Shown in pieces: positions 23,363 through 32,165 of a stretch of 64,000 nt of DNA. The stretch's first letter is position 1, and each line of letters starts with the position of its first letter. The notes under the pieces are model-generated. The model made no database searches, was not told the origin of the DNA, and saw only the letters and a list, made by a program, of their open reading frames with translations. The position numbers and the translations under genes are program-made. Where the stretch lies: NCBI GenBank assembly GCA_900544175.1, contig UQUN01000011.1, forward strand, positions 6,348 through 70,347, read 5' to 3'. This stretch comes from an uncultured Alistipes sp. Lineage in GTDB: Bacteria > Bacteroidota > Bacteroidia > Bacteroidales > UBA932.

Positions 23363-25546
23363 TCACCTGCTGAGCAGCATCTCCCGATACTTGGGCAGAG
23401 GCCACAGATCATCATCCACCAGCATTTCCAGCTTGTCCGCAACCTCCCTTATCCTGCCCATATAAGGAAGCACCTCGGAAGAATACGCCTCCGCCCTCTC
23501 CGTGATGTCCTGAATAGAGTTGGCCTTCCTGCGCGCCTCTATCATGTCATGCACGTATACCCTGAGAGACTCCACATATCCGGATATCTTTTCTATCACA
23601 ATCAGCTGTGACGGACACATGGCGGCCATCCGGTCCCGTCCGAAAAGGTCCGTAAGCCCCCGGCAGTTGTCGAGGAGCGTATTCTGGAACTTGACCGCTG
23701 TCGGTATGACATGGTTGACAATCAAGTCTCCCAATACCCTGGCCTCTATCTGCAGCTTCTTTGTGAAGGTCTCCTGCTGCACCTCGTAACGGGCATAAAG
23801 TTCGCGGTCCGAAAGTATGTCCAGCTCCGAAAAAAGCTTTATGGTGGATCCGTCCACAAGGGCCTTGTTGGCCTCAGGCACGGTTGTCAGAGCCTTAAGG
23901 CCCCTTCTGGCGGCCTCCTCGTGCCACTCTCTGCTGTATCCGTTTCCTTCAAAACGTATAGCCTTGGATTCCAGTACATACTGACGTATAACACTGAATA
24001 TGGCATCATCGTGCTTCTCCCCGGCGGCCATGCGTGTGTCCACCAGTGAACGGAAACGCACAAGCTGTTCGGCTACGGCAGCATTGAGTACATACATCGG
24101 AGCCGACACGTTTACGGACGATCCGACAGCCCTGAACTCAAAACGGTTGCCGGTAAAGGCGAAAGGAGATGTCCTGTTCCTGTCAGTGTTGTCAGGAAGT
24201 ATCTCCGGAATCTCCCCCACCACCTTGAGCCTGGCATGCTCCTCGTCCGTCTCACCGAGGTCGGCCATATCCTCTATGCTCCTGAGCACCTTGTCCAGAG
24301 TAGTACCCACAAACACCGACATGACCGCAGGAGGTGCCTCATTACCGCCGAGCCTGTAGGAATTACCAAGCGACGCGACACTGGACATAAGCAGAAAATT
24401 ATGCTCGTATACAGCCCTGATGACTGACACGAATATACTTAGGAACTGAAGATTGGTCCTTGGAGTCCGGCCGGGAGAAAGAAGGTTCACACCGGTGTCC
24501 GTCACCATGGACCAGTTGCAGTGCTTTCCGGAGCCGTTCACCCCGTCAAACGGCTTTTCGTGGAAAAGCACCTTGAAATGGTGCTTTTTCGCCACCTTTC
24601 TCATCAGAAGCATGAGAATAAGGTTATGGTCTATCGCCAGGTTCGCCTCGCAATACAGGGGAGCACATTCGAACTGATTGGGAGCTACTTCATTGTGGCG
24701 TGTCTTGAGCAGAATTCCAAGCTTGTAGGCAAGTGTCTCGAAATCCTTCATAAACGCCATTGTCCTGGATGGAATGGTGCCGAAATAGTGATCCTCAAGC
24801 TGCTGATCCTTCGCCGCAGTATGCCCAAGAAGTGTCCTGCTGCATATCTGAAGGTCCGGCCTGGCCCTGTAGAATGCATCATCGATGAGGAAATATTCCT
24901 GTTCAGGCCCAAGCATGACCCCGACTTTCCGGACATTCCGGTCAAACAGACGCACTACATCAAGTGCGGCCCTGTCCAATGCCCTAAGAGACTTGAGCAT
25001 AGGGACCTTCATATCCGGGGCCTCACCTGTATACGACACGAAGACAGTCGGTATACAGAGAGTATTGTCGATGATGAACGCAGGTGAACTCGGATCCCAG
25101 GCCGTGTATCCTCTTGCCTCGAATGTATTCCTGAGTCCTCCGTTAGGGAAACTGGAAGCATCGGGTTCCTGCTGCACCAAAGTGCTGCCTTTGAAATTCT
25201 CGAAGACGTCTCCGGAAAGGTCCCTGTCCACAAAAGCCTCGTGCTTCTCTGCTGTAGAATCTGTCATGGGATGAAACCAATGGGTATAATGCGTAGCACC
25301 CATTTCCACAGCCCAGGCCTTCATGCCGGCAGCTATCTGGTCAGCGAACTTACGGTCAACAGCGCCACCGTCCTTGATGGCTGTGACCACCTCCGCATAT
25401 GCGTCAGGAGACAAATACCTGCGCATCTTCTCAAGTGTAAGTACGTTCTGTCCGAAATACACGGACACCGGTCTGTCCTCATCGTAGAACCTCTCCGCCT
25501 TGCGGGTAGAGAACTCTTCGAGAGCACGCATTCTTAAATTACTCAT
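23363..25546 (-). CDS. glnN: Glutamine synthetase type III
   Basis: ATP-dependent ligase forming glutamine from glutamate and ammonia in the cytoplasm. Seen: 727 residues, the length of GSIII (types I and II are 350-470); N-terminal VYFGQNVLTLEKMRRYL; GAMTHYTHWFHPMT-like region (ATHYTHWFHPMTDSTAEKH); MLGPEQEYFLID; KTRHNEVAPNQFE with the Asn-Glu of the active site; and HCNWSMVTDTGVNLLSPG. Its start overlaps the glutaminyl cyclotransferase stop by 8 nt (GATGAGTAA), so pyrG, the cyclotransferase and glnN form one operon. GSIII is the usual glutamine synthetase of Bacteroidales. Confidence 0.97.
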   Translation of the reverse strand: MSNLRMRALEEFSTRKAERFYDEDRPVSVYFGQNVLTLEKMRRYLSPDAYAEVVTAIKDGGAVDRKFADQIAAGMKAWAVEMGATHYTHWFHPMTDSTAEKHEAFVDRDLSGDVFENFKGSTLVQQEPDASSFPNGGLRNTFEARGYTAWDPSSPAFIIDNTLCIPTVFVSYTGEAPDMKVPMLKSLRALDRAALDVVRLFDRNVRKVGVMLGPEQEYFLIDDAFYRARPDLQICSRTLLGHTAAKDQQLEDHYFGTIPSRTMAFMKDFETLAYKLGILLKTRHNEVAPNQFECAPLYCEANLAIDHNLILMLLMRKVAKKHHFKVLFHEKPFDGVNGSGKHCNWSMVTDTGVNLLSPGRTPRTNLQFLSIFVSVIRAVYEHNFLLMSSVASLGNSYRLGGNEAPPAVMSVFVGTTLDKVLRSIEDMADLGETDEEHARLKVVGEIPEILPDNTDRNRTSPFAFTGNRFEFRAVGSSVNVSAPMYVLNAAVAEQLVRFRSLVDTRMAAGEKHDDAIFSVIRQYVLESKAIRFEGNGYSREWHEEAARRGLKALTTVPEANKALVDGSTIKLFSELDILSDRELYARYEVQQETFTKKLQIEARVLGDLIVNHVIPTAVKFQNTLLDNCRGLTDLFGRDRMAAMCPSQLIVIEKISGYVESLRVYVHDMIEARRKANSIQDITERAEAYSSEVLPYMGRIREVADKLEMLVDDDLWPLPKYREMLLSR

Positions 25547-26348
25547 CGGTCATCTGCTTTACTGATACTTTATACATCCTCGGCCAGTATTTCCCCGACA
25601 GATAGACGGAACCATCCTCCGGATTGTATGCGATACCGTTCAGAACATCGGTCGCTGATGTCTTGTACTCCGCATCAAGAAGACCGCGGCAGTCCAACTT
25701 GCCGGTAACTGCGCCCGTCACAGGATCTATGATGAAAATCTCGTCCAATCCGTAGATATTGGCCCATATCCTGCCGTCAATATACTCCAGTTCATTGATA
25801 TAGCTGACCGGACGTCCTCCGTCCCTTACCGTAACCGAATGCTGCTCGATAAAAGTCACGGGGTCCCTGAATGACAGCCTGGACGTACCGTTGCTCATGA
25901 TGAGAGAGCGCCCGTCGGTGGTAAGTCCCCAGCCCTGTCCCTGATACGGAAGCTCAGCCAGCTTCGTGAATGTCTCTATATCGTACACTAAGCAGACTTC
26001 TTCATACCACGTAAGTATGTATGCCAGGCCGTCGAACACGCATGAGCCCTCACCGAAATAGTTCTCCGGGAACAGCTCGGTGCGCAGAACCTTTCCAGTT
26101 GCAGGATCCACCTGACGGAATGAAGATTCTCCATACTGTCCCGTACTCTCGTACAGATCTCCCTTATAAAAAAACAGGCCCTGAGTATAAGCAGAAAGAT
26201 CGTGTCTGATTGCCTCCTTGGAGCCGATGACATAATGCTCTACCGCCCCCGCGTCTCCGGTACCGCCCGGATACAGATGGCCTGCGAAGCCGGAAAACAC
26301 AGCCGCGGCCGCGAGCGCGGCTGCTGGAACCAGGAATCCCTTACGCAT
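25539..26348 (-). CDS. Glutaminyl-peptide cyclotransferase (plant/bacterial beta-propeller type)
   Basis: A 269-residue exported enzyme that cyclises N-terminal glutamine to pyroglutamate. Seen: signal peptide (KGFLVPAAALAAAAVFSGFAG), then the family segments HDLSAYTQGLFFYKGDLYES, STGQYGESSFRQVD, YQGQGWGLTTDG, LEYIDGRIWANIY and LNGIAYNPEDG, matching the five-bladed propeller glutamine cyclotransferases (PF05096). It ends inside the start of glnN and begins 2 nt after pyrG. The operon thus joins three glutamine-related enzymes. Expected location is the periplasm, where it may protect exported proteins with an N-terminal Gln. Confidence 0.93.
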   Translation of the reverse strand: MRKGFLVPAAALAAAAVFSGFAGHLYPGGTGDAGAVEHYVIGSKEAIRHDLSAYTQGLFFYKGDLYESTGQYGESSFRQVDPATGKVLRTELFPENYFGEGSCVFDGLAYILTWYEEVCLVYDIETFTKLAELPYQGQGWGLTTDGRSLIMSNGTSRLSFRDPVTFIEQHSVTVRDGGRPVSYINELEYIDGRIWANIYGLDEIFIIDPVTGAVTGKLDCRGLLDAEYKTSATDVLNGIAYNPEDGSVYLSGKYWPRMYKVSVKQMTDE

Positions 26349-26350
26349 CT

Positions 26351-27967
26351 TTATTTCAGGTTATGATAGTCTAAAGCCGCTTTCACAAATGCCACGAATA
26401 TGGGCTGAGGTCTCTCAGGAGTGCTTTTATACTCCGGATGGAACTGCACACCGATAAAGAAAGGATGTTCCGGTATCTCCACAATCTCCACAAGTCCTGT
26501 CTCCGGATTACGCCCGCTTGTGCGCATTCCGGCCGCATTGAGCCTTTCCACATATTCGTTATTCAGCTCGTAACGGTGACGGTGTCTTTCGCTGATAAGC
26601 GGCTTGCCGTATATTCTGTACGCCAGCGAACCTTCCTCCACCTCGCACTGATATGCTCCAAGACGCATAGTCCCCCCCTTTATGGTCGTTGTTTTCTGGT
26701 CCGCCATGAGATCGATCACGGGATTGGACGTATTGGCCTCCACCTCCGTGGTCATGGCATCCTTCAGTCCCAGCACGTTGCGGGCAAACTCCACGACAGC
26801 CATCTGCATTCCGAGACAGATGCCGAAAAATGGAATACGGTTCTCACGCGCATAACGGACAGCCTTGATCTTTCCTTCAAGTCCCCTCTCCCCAAAACCA
26901 GGGGCAATCAGGATTCCGTCCATTCCAGCCAGTTTCTCCTCCACATTGTCCTCGGTAAGATACTCGCTGTGAATGGGCACAACCTTTACCTTACAGCGAT
27001 TGGCGGCCCCGGCATGTATGAACGACTCGAGGATGGACTTGTAGGCATCCTGAAGTTCCACGTACTTGCCTACAAGCGCGACGGTCACATGGTGCTCGGG
27101 CGATGTCAGACGGTCAATGAACGACTGCCATGCGCTCATGTCGGGCTCATTCACGCGGTCGAGCAGGCCGAATTTCTCCAGCACGATCTCGTCCAGTTTC
27201 TCCTCACGCATCATAAGAGGCACCTTATATATAGTATCCGCATCTATTGACTCTATCACAGCATTGGGGCGTACGTTACAGAACAGGGCCAGCTTTTTCC
27301 GAAGTTCCGGCGAGAGCTTGTGTTCCGTGCGGCATATAAGTATGTCAGGCTGTACTCCATCCTGCTGCAGCAGTTTTACAGAATGCTGGGTAGGCTTGGA
27401 CTTCAGTTCCTTCGCGGCACTGAGATATGGGACTAAAGTCAGATGAATCACCAGACAGTCCTCATCAGGGAGTTCCCACTGCAACTGCCGCATGGCCTCT
27501 ATGAACGGAAGCGACTCTATGTCTCCGACCGTTCCTCCTATCTCGGTAATAATAACATCGTACTGCCCGCTCTTGCCGAGAAGCAGCATCCTCCGCTTGA
27601 TCTCATCTGTAATGTGCGGAATGATCTGCACGGTCTTTCCAAGATATGCGCCCTGCCGTTCCTTGTCTATGACAGTGCGGTATATCTTTCCCGTAGTCAC
27701 ATTGTTCGCACGTGATGTGTAGATATTGAGGAATCTCTCATAATGGCCGAGATCCAGATCCGTCTCAGCACCGTCCTCGGTGACGAAGCATTCGCCATGC
27801 TCGTAAGGATTCAGGGTACCCGGGTCCACATTGAGATACGGGTCGAATTTCTGGATCGTGACCCTGAGATTTCTGGACTGGAGAAGCTTGGCTAATGATG
27901 AAGATATTATACCCTTGCCCAAAGAGGAAACTACCCCTCCCGTAACGAAAACATACTTTGCTGACAT
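26351..27967 (-). CDS. pyrG: CTP synthase
   Basis: Converts UTP to CTP using ATP and glutamine. Seen: the N-terminal amidoligase domain with GGVVSSLGKGIISSSLAKLL and DPYLNVDPGTLNPYEHGE, and the C-terminal class-I glutaminase domain with the nucleophile Cys in FFGICLGMQMAVVEFARN and the His-Glu pair in VQFHPEYKS. The 538-residue length is normal. Divergent from the thioesterase gene with a TAACTTTG promoter 28-35 nt upstream of the ATG. First gene of the pyrG-cyclotransferase-glnN operon. Confidence 0.98.
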   Translation of the reverse strand: MSAKYVFVTGGVVSSLGKGIISSSLAKLLQSRNLRVTIQKFDPYLNVDPGTLNPYEHGECFVTEDGAETDLDLGHYERFLNIYTSRANNVTTGKIYRTVIDKERQGAYLGKTVQIIPHITDEIKRRMLLLGKSGQYDVIITEIGGTVGDIESLPFIEAMRQLQWELPDEDCLVIHLTLVPYLSAAKELKSKPTQHSVKLLQQDGVQPDILICRTEHKLSPELRKKLALFCNVRPNAVIESIDADTIYKVPLMMREEKLDEIVLEKFGLLDRVNEPDMSAWQSFIDRLTSPEHHVTVALVGKYVELQDAYKSILESFIHAGAANRCKVKVVPIHSEYLTEDNVEEKLAGMDGILIAPGFGERGLEGKIKAVRYARENRIPFFGICLGMQMAVVEFARNVLGLKDAMTTEVEANTSNPVIDLMADQKTTTIKGGTMRLGAYQCEVEEGSLAYRIYGKPLISERHRHRYELNNEYVERLNAAGMRTSGRNPETGLVEIVEIPEHPFFIGVQFHPEYKSTPERPQPIFVAFVKAALDYHNLK

Positions 27968-27995
27968 ACGATGATATTATTTACTTACGGGGGTA

Positions 27996-28003
27996 CAAAG
28001 TTA
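27996..28003 (-). promoter_or_regulatory. TAnnTTTG -7 box for pyrG operon
   Basis: Reads TAACTTTG on the minus strand, 28 nt upstream of the pyrG ATG. Only 12 nt separate it from the opposing box at 28016-28023, so the two divergent promoters overlap and could interfere. Confidence 0.65.
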
Positions 28004-28015
28004 TGGTAAAAAAAC

Positions 28016-28023
28016 TATCTTTG
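28016..28023 (+). promoter_or_regulatory. TAnnTTTG -7 box for the thioesterase operon
   Basis: Reads TATCTTTG, 27 nt before the ATG at 28051. Spacing fits a short 5' leader of about 20 nt. Confidence 0.65.
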
Positions 28024-28050
28024 CAAGATATTTTTCAACCTCATTCCTGA

Positions 28051-28788
28051 ATGAAAAGTCTTACGACAAGATATAAGGTACACACATCGGACGTCGACAT
28101 AAGGAAGAACTACAAGGCATTTTCCTTTATGTCGCAGGCTCAGGAAATTGCCAACATCCATGCGTCCGCGATAGGATTCGGATACAACGACCTCATCAAG
28201 GACAACATAGTATGGGTGCTTTCCAGAATGAAAGTACGCTTTGCACAGGCTCCGAAATGGGAGGACGAAGTGCAGCTTACCACATGGCACAAAGGCCGCG
28301 AGGGAGTATTCTCACTCAGAGACTTCGAACTGCTGTCGGCCGGAGGGGACATATGCATACAGGCAACGAGCTCATGGCTGCTCATTGACACAGGAACCAG
28401 AAGGATGCTGCGGCCCGACCACGTCCTCGGTGAGAAAAGCACATCCACCGCCCTGGAACGGGACGTCATGGAGGGACAATGCGGCAAGCTCGTGTCTCCG
28501 AAAGAAATGAGGCCGGTACAAGTCAGGACAGTCATGTACTCAGACGTTGATTTCAACGGCCATACCAACAATGCAAAATACGTTGAATGGGCATTCGACT
28601 CCATAGATCCGAACCTGCTCACGAAAATGGATCTGGACTGGTACCAGATCAACTTCAACCACGAGACACGCCTCGGAGAGAAAGTGGAGATACTCATGGC
28701 GGAGAATACCGCAGAAAGCTCTTTCTTCGTGGAAGGACGGAGTGCCGACAGATCCGTATTCCAGACAATAATAAAACTGAAGCCTTGA
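28051..28788 (+). CDS. Acyl-ACP thioesterase (FatA/FatB family)
   Basis: Double hot-dog thioesterase of 245 residues that releases fatty acids from ACP. Seen: VHTSDVDIRKNYKAFSFM and WEDEVQLTTWHKG in the first hot-dog, and the second-domain catalytic segment YSDVDFNGHTNNAKYVEW with the Asp, Asn and His typical of the family. Length is normal for bacterial members (about 245). It is transcribed away from pyrG and followed after 25 nt by the steroid-reductase-like gene. It may supply free fatty acids for the membrane or be functionally independent of the two redox genes that follow. Confidence 0.9.
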   Translation: MKSLTTRYKVHTSDVDIRKNYKAFSFMSQAQEIANIHASAIGFGYNDLIKDNIVWVLSRMKVRFAQAPKWEDEVQLTTWHKGREGVFSLRDFELLSAGGDICIQATSSWLLIDTGTRRMLRPDHVLGEKSTSTALERDVMEGQCGKLVSPKEMRPVQVRTVMYSDVDFNGHTNNAKYVEWAFDSIDPNLLTKMDLDWYQINFNHETRLGEKVEILMAENTAESSFFVEGRSADRSVFQTIIKLKP

Positions 28789-28813
28789 TTATTAACCAAA
28801 TAAAACCTACACC

Positions 28814-29599
28814 GTGTTTCTGCAGACAATTTTTGACCTTGATTTTTTTCAGACAGTAGAAAGAGTAATGATAGTGCTGGCTGTTGTGGTGTTTATCGCA
28901 TTGCAATACTTCAAAGCCGGGTACGGATACCTCCGCAGCAAAGGCTGGGGTCCCATGATCAACAACAAAGCCGCATGGGTGCTGATGGAGATTCCGGTGC
29001 TGATAGTCACCGTATTGCTCTATATCCTGACTCACAGCTGGAACAACCTGATGGCCACGGTACTCATATCATTCCTGGTTATCCATTACACACAAAGATC
29101 CCTGATCTACCCGTTCCTGATGAGAGGCAACAGCAAGATGCCTGTGTCCGTTGTGCTCATGGGCGCTGTATTCAACATCATAAACTCCTATCTTATATGC
29201 GGGTGGATCTTCATACTCGCACCTGAGGACTATTATACCGTACAATGGCTCTATTCCCCGCAGTTCATCGTCGGAGCATTGATATTCATATTCGGCATGG
29301 TTGTCAACCTTAATTCGGACTACATCATACGCCACCTCCGCAAGCCGGGAGACACCAGGCACTACATTCCACGCGGCGGCATGTTCAAATATGTCTCATC
29401 CGCAAACTATTACGGAGAGATTACCGAATGGTTCGGATACGCGATTCTGACCTGGTCCCTGCCCGGCGCCATATTCTGCATGTGGACATTCGCCAACCTT
29501 GCGCCCAGAGCGAATTCTCTCTACGAGAAATACACAAAGGAGTTCGGAGAGGAATTCACAAGTCTGAAGCGTAAACGGCTCATACCTTTTATATATTAG
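28814..29599 (+). CDS. Steroid 5-alpha-reductase-like membrane protein (DUF1295/S5A family)
   Basis: A 261-residue integral membrane protein. Seen: about six to seven hydrophobic segments and the C-terminal block typical of 3-oxo-5-alpha-steroid 4-dehydrogenases: GGMFKYVSSANYYGEITEW, WTFANLAPRANSLYEKYTKEFG, and the final SLKRKRLIPFIY, which binds NADPH in the family. Homologues reduce the delta-4 double bond of 3-keto steroids to the 5-alpha product. In gut Bacteroidales, 5AR genes of this family have been tied to allo bile-acid formation. The Old Yellow Enzyme-like gene starts 19 nt later. The substrate could also be another enone lipid. Confidence 0.85.
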   Translation: MFLQTIFDLDFFQTVERVMIVLAVVVFIALQYFKAGYGYLRSKGWGPMINNKAAWVLMEIPVLIVTVLLYILTHSWNNLMATVLISFLVIHYTQRSLIYPFLMRGNSKMPVSVVLMGAVFNIINSYLICGWIFILAPEDYYTVQWLYSPQFIVGALIFIFGMVVNLNSDYIIRHLRKPGDTRHYIPRGGMFKYVSSANYYGEITEWFGYAILTWSLPGAIFCMWTFANLAPRANSLYEKYTKEFGEEFTSLKRKRLIPFIY

Positions 29600-29617
29600 A
29601 CAAACAGCATCAACCAT

Positions 29618-30850
29618 ATGGAATCCCTACTATTCACTCCGGCCAAGATCGGCCCGATAGAAATCAAGAACCGTGTCATCCGCGCCTCGGCATACGAGGG
29701 CATGTGTGACGGACATGTCCCCACGCAACAGCTCAAGGACTACCATACGGCAGTAGCCCGCGGCGGAGTCGGCATGACATCCGTTGCCTACGCCTCCATC
29801 AACAAGAGCGGTCTCTCATTCCACCGCCAGCTATGGATGCGTCCTGAGATCATCCCGGGCCTGAGAGACCTGACAGACTCCATACATGCGGCAGGGGCCA
29901 AGGCCTGCATACAGCTCGGACACTGCGGCAACATGTCGCACCGGATGTACTGCGGACAGAGACCCGTAGGAGCATCCAGCGGATTCAATCTCTATTCGCC
30001 TACTTTCGTTCATGGTCTGCGAGAGGATGAGATACATCAGATCGTCAAGGATTTCGGCAATGCAGTACGCATCGCACGTGACGGAGGATTCGACGCCGTC
30101 GAGATTCATGCCGGCCACGGCTACCTCATCTCGCAGTTCCTGTCCCCGTACACCAACCACCGCAAGGACAAGTACGGCGGTCCGATAGAGAACCGCATGA
30201 TATTCATGGATATGGTAATGGAGGAAGTGATGAAGGCGGCAGGAGACGATATAGCTGTACTGGTAAAGACCAATACCCGCGACGGGTTCAAGGGCGGTCT
30301 GGAAGTGGAGGACTGCATCAGGGTCGCCAAGCGTCTGGAACAGGACGGAGCCCAGTGTCTCGTGCTAAGCGGCGGATTCGTCAGCAAGGCCCCGATGTAC
30401 GTAATGCGAGGAGCCATGCCCATCAGCGTGCTGACAGGATACATGCCCTGGAGACTGTGGTGGCTCAAGTTAGGTGTCAACCTTTTCGGCAAGATGATGA
30501 TAAAGGACGAGCCTTTCAAAGAGGCCTTCTTCTTCGATGACTCCATACAGTTCCGCAGGGAGCTGAAACTGCCCCTTGCCTTCGTCGGAGGAGTCAATTC
30601 CATGGCTACCATCGACAGAGTCCTCAACGCCGGATTCGAGTTCGTGGAAATGGCCCGTCCGCTGGTATACGATACGGATTTCGTCAACAAGTTGCGCGAC
30701 GGAGTCTGCTCAGAGAGCGGCTGCCGCCACGCCAACTACTGTGTGGCCCGCATATGGAACTACGACATGCAGTGCCACGAAAACTGTACCCTCTCCCCAC
30801 GCATGAAACGTGAGGTGGAGCGGAACATAAGAAAATATTACGGAAAATAA
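29618..30850 (+). CDS. NADH:flavin oxidoreductase, Old Yellow Enzyme family (putative enone/steroid reductase)
   Basis: A 410-residue FMN-binding TIM barrel. Seen: LFTPAKIGPIEIKNRVIRAS, IQLGHCGNMSH, the catalytic/FMN region DAVEIHAGHGYLISQFLSP and TNHRKDKYGGPIENRM, and LAFVGGVNSMATIDRVL, VEMARPLVYD at the phosphate site. A Cys-rich tail (CSESGCRHANYC then MQCHENC) follows, but the FAD/NAD domains of the 640-residue BaiCD-type enzymes are absent. The family includes bile-acid 5-beta-reductases and delta-4-enone reductases. Adjacency to the 5-alpha-reductase-like gene suggests that both act on the same class of enone. Confidence 0.88.
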   Translation: MESLLFTPAKIGPIEIKNRVIRASAYEGMCDGHVPTQQLKDYHTAVARGGVGMTSVAYASINKSGLSFHRQLWMRPEIIPGLRDLTDSIHAAGAKACIQLGHCGNMSHRMYCGQRPVGASSGFNLYSPTFVHGLREDEIHQIVKDFGNAVRIARDGGFDAVEIHAGHGYLISQFLSPYTNHRKDKYGGPIENRMIFMDMVMEEVMKAAGDDIAVLVKTNTRDGFKGGLEVEDCIRVAKRLEQDGAQCLVLSGGFVSKAPMYVMRGAMPISVLTGYMPWRLWWLKLGVNLFGKMMIKDEPFKEAFFFDDSIQFRRELKLPLAFVGGVNSMATIDRVLNAGFEFVEMARPLVYDTDFVNKLRDGVCSESGCRHANYCVARIWNYDMQCHENCTLSPRMKREVERNIRKYYGK

Positions 30851-30855
30851 GAATT

Positions 30856-31199
30856 GGCGGGGCGCTCTATCGCTGCCGGACCGTCACAGGTCCGGGGGAG
30901 GAAAGTCCGGGCAGGACAGAGCACCGCACTGTGGAAAGCACAGGTAGGCGAAAGCTTACGTCACGGGTAACAGAAAACAACCGCCCCTCCCTCGGGAGAG
31001 GTAAGGGTGAAAATGCAGGGTAAGAGCCTGCGTCCGTTCGATGGCGACATCATCGGAGTATCCGCCTGCGGCCTGCAAGGCCAAATATACCGGCAGTCAA
31101 GGGCTGCTCGTCCTTTGCCGGGGGGTAGGCTGCTCAGATAAATGATAGAGGCCGACGGAGTCAGCTCCTACGGTACAGAACCCGGCTTACAGCCCCGCC
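30856..31199 (+). ncRNA. rnpB: RNase P RNA, bacterial class A
   Basis: Ribozyme that removes tRNA 5' leaders. Seen: the terminal P1 helix GGCGGGGC (30856-30863) pairing with GCCCCGCC (31192-31199); the conserved CR-I GAGGAAAGTCCGGGC at about 30897-30911; the P4-forming AGAGCACCGCACTG region; ACAGAAAACAACCGCC and AGGGTGAAAATGCAGGGTAAGAGC, which are core signatures; and the 3' conserved ACAGAACCCGGCTTAC. A T run (31200-31204) after P1 would terminate transcription. No own promoter is visible in the end of the flavin oxidoreductase gene, so it may be co-transcribed with it or use a weak one. Confidence 0.96.
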
Positions 31200-31367
31200 T
31201 TTTTATTGAATTTACAACGTCGTATTACGAACCGACAAATCCTGTAATATTTTTTTAACACTGTTGTAACACCGTTGTCAAGGATAGTTCCGATTTATTA
31301 CTCATATTTGCGCTTCGAATAAATAAAGCAAACTGTCAAACAGGTATATACACAGTGAACTGAAATT

Positions 31368-32165
31368 ATGAGCAGACGCCCGCTTACATTGCTGACCATA
31401 TGCGCCTTTATCTGCGCAACCCCACTGTGCATGACGGCACAGAACGGAGAATATGAGGTCATTCGCACCACCAAAGACTCCGACTTCCAGCCAAGAGCTG
31501 ATGTTGAGTTCGAATTTCCTCTTGCTGATGACCTCTCGTTTATCATAAACAATGAGATCCGTTTCATGGACAACTGTACAAGAGTGGACCGCAACTACCT
31601 GCTTGGAGCCTTCTCATGGGAGACATGCGACTATTTTTCCATAGATGCCGGATACATTTTCCAGTCCCTCCTTACTGAAGGAGACATAGAGTACAGAAGA
31701 CAGTGGCAGTACAGACACAGGGTCTATCTGGACCTGAAAGCCCAGGTTGAACTCGGAGACTGGAAACTGTCACTTACAGAACGCCCTCTTGTGAACATCC
31801 GTCCATGGGCCGACAGAATACACGATCCCCTGGACGAATGGATAATCCGCTCAAAGCTCAAAGTGGATTACGAGATACCCAAGACTGACCTTGAGCCTTA
31901 CGCATTCTTCGAACTGTCCAATACCCTTAATACAGTAAACTACGGAGGCGGTCCGTTCGTGGACAGACTCAGATTCTGTCTCGGAATCAGCTGGGAAGTA
32001 TCGGACTTCAACAGTATAGAACTCTATTACTATTTCGACATACGCAACTCCAGAGACGTAAGTTTCACCCACGGATCAGACGGTTCCCTCTACAACATTT
32101 TCCTGAACAAGGAAAGACAGTACCTTCACATACTCGGCCTATCCTTCAACTTCGGCTGGGACTAA
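31368..32165 (+). CDS. DUF2490 family outer-membrane protein
   Basis: A 265-residue exported protein. Seen: signal peptide (RPLTLLTICAFICATPLCMTAQ), then alternating beta-strand pattern with aromatic residues (SIDAGYIFQSL, RRQWQYRHRVYLDLK, SIELYYYFDIRNS) and the closing HILGLSFNFGWD, an outer-membrane barrel-like end. Segments such as NNEIRFMDNCTRVDRNYL and RHRVYLDLKAQ are typical of DUF2490. Function unknown; members are predicted small barrels. It stands alone downstream of rnpB. A near-match to the -7 box (CATATTTG) lies around 31304-31311. Confidence 0.85.
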   Translation: MSRRPLTLLTICAFICATPLCMTAQNGEYEVIRTTKDSDFQPRADVEFEFPLADDLSFIINNEIRFMDNCTRVDRNYLLGAFSWETCDYFSIDAGYIFQSLLTEGDIEYRRQWQYRHRVYLDLKAQVELGDWKLSLTERPLVNIRPWADRIHDPLDEWIIRSKLKVDYEIPKTDLEPYAFFELSNTLNTVNYGGGPFVDRLRFCLGISWEVSDFNSIELYYYFDIRNSRDVSFTHGSDGSLYNIFLNKERQYLHILGLSFNFGWD

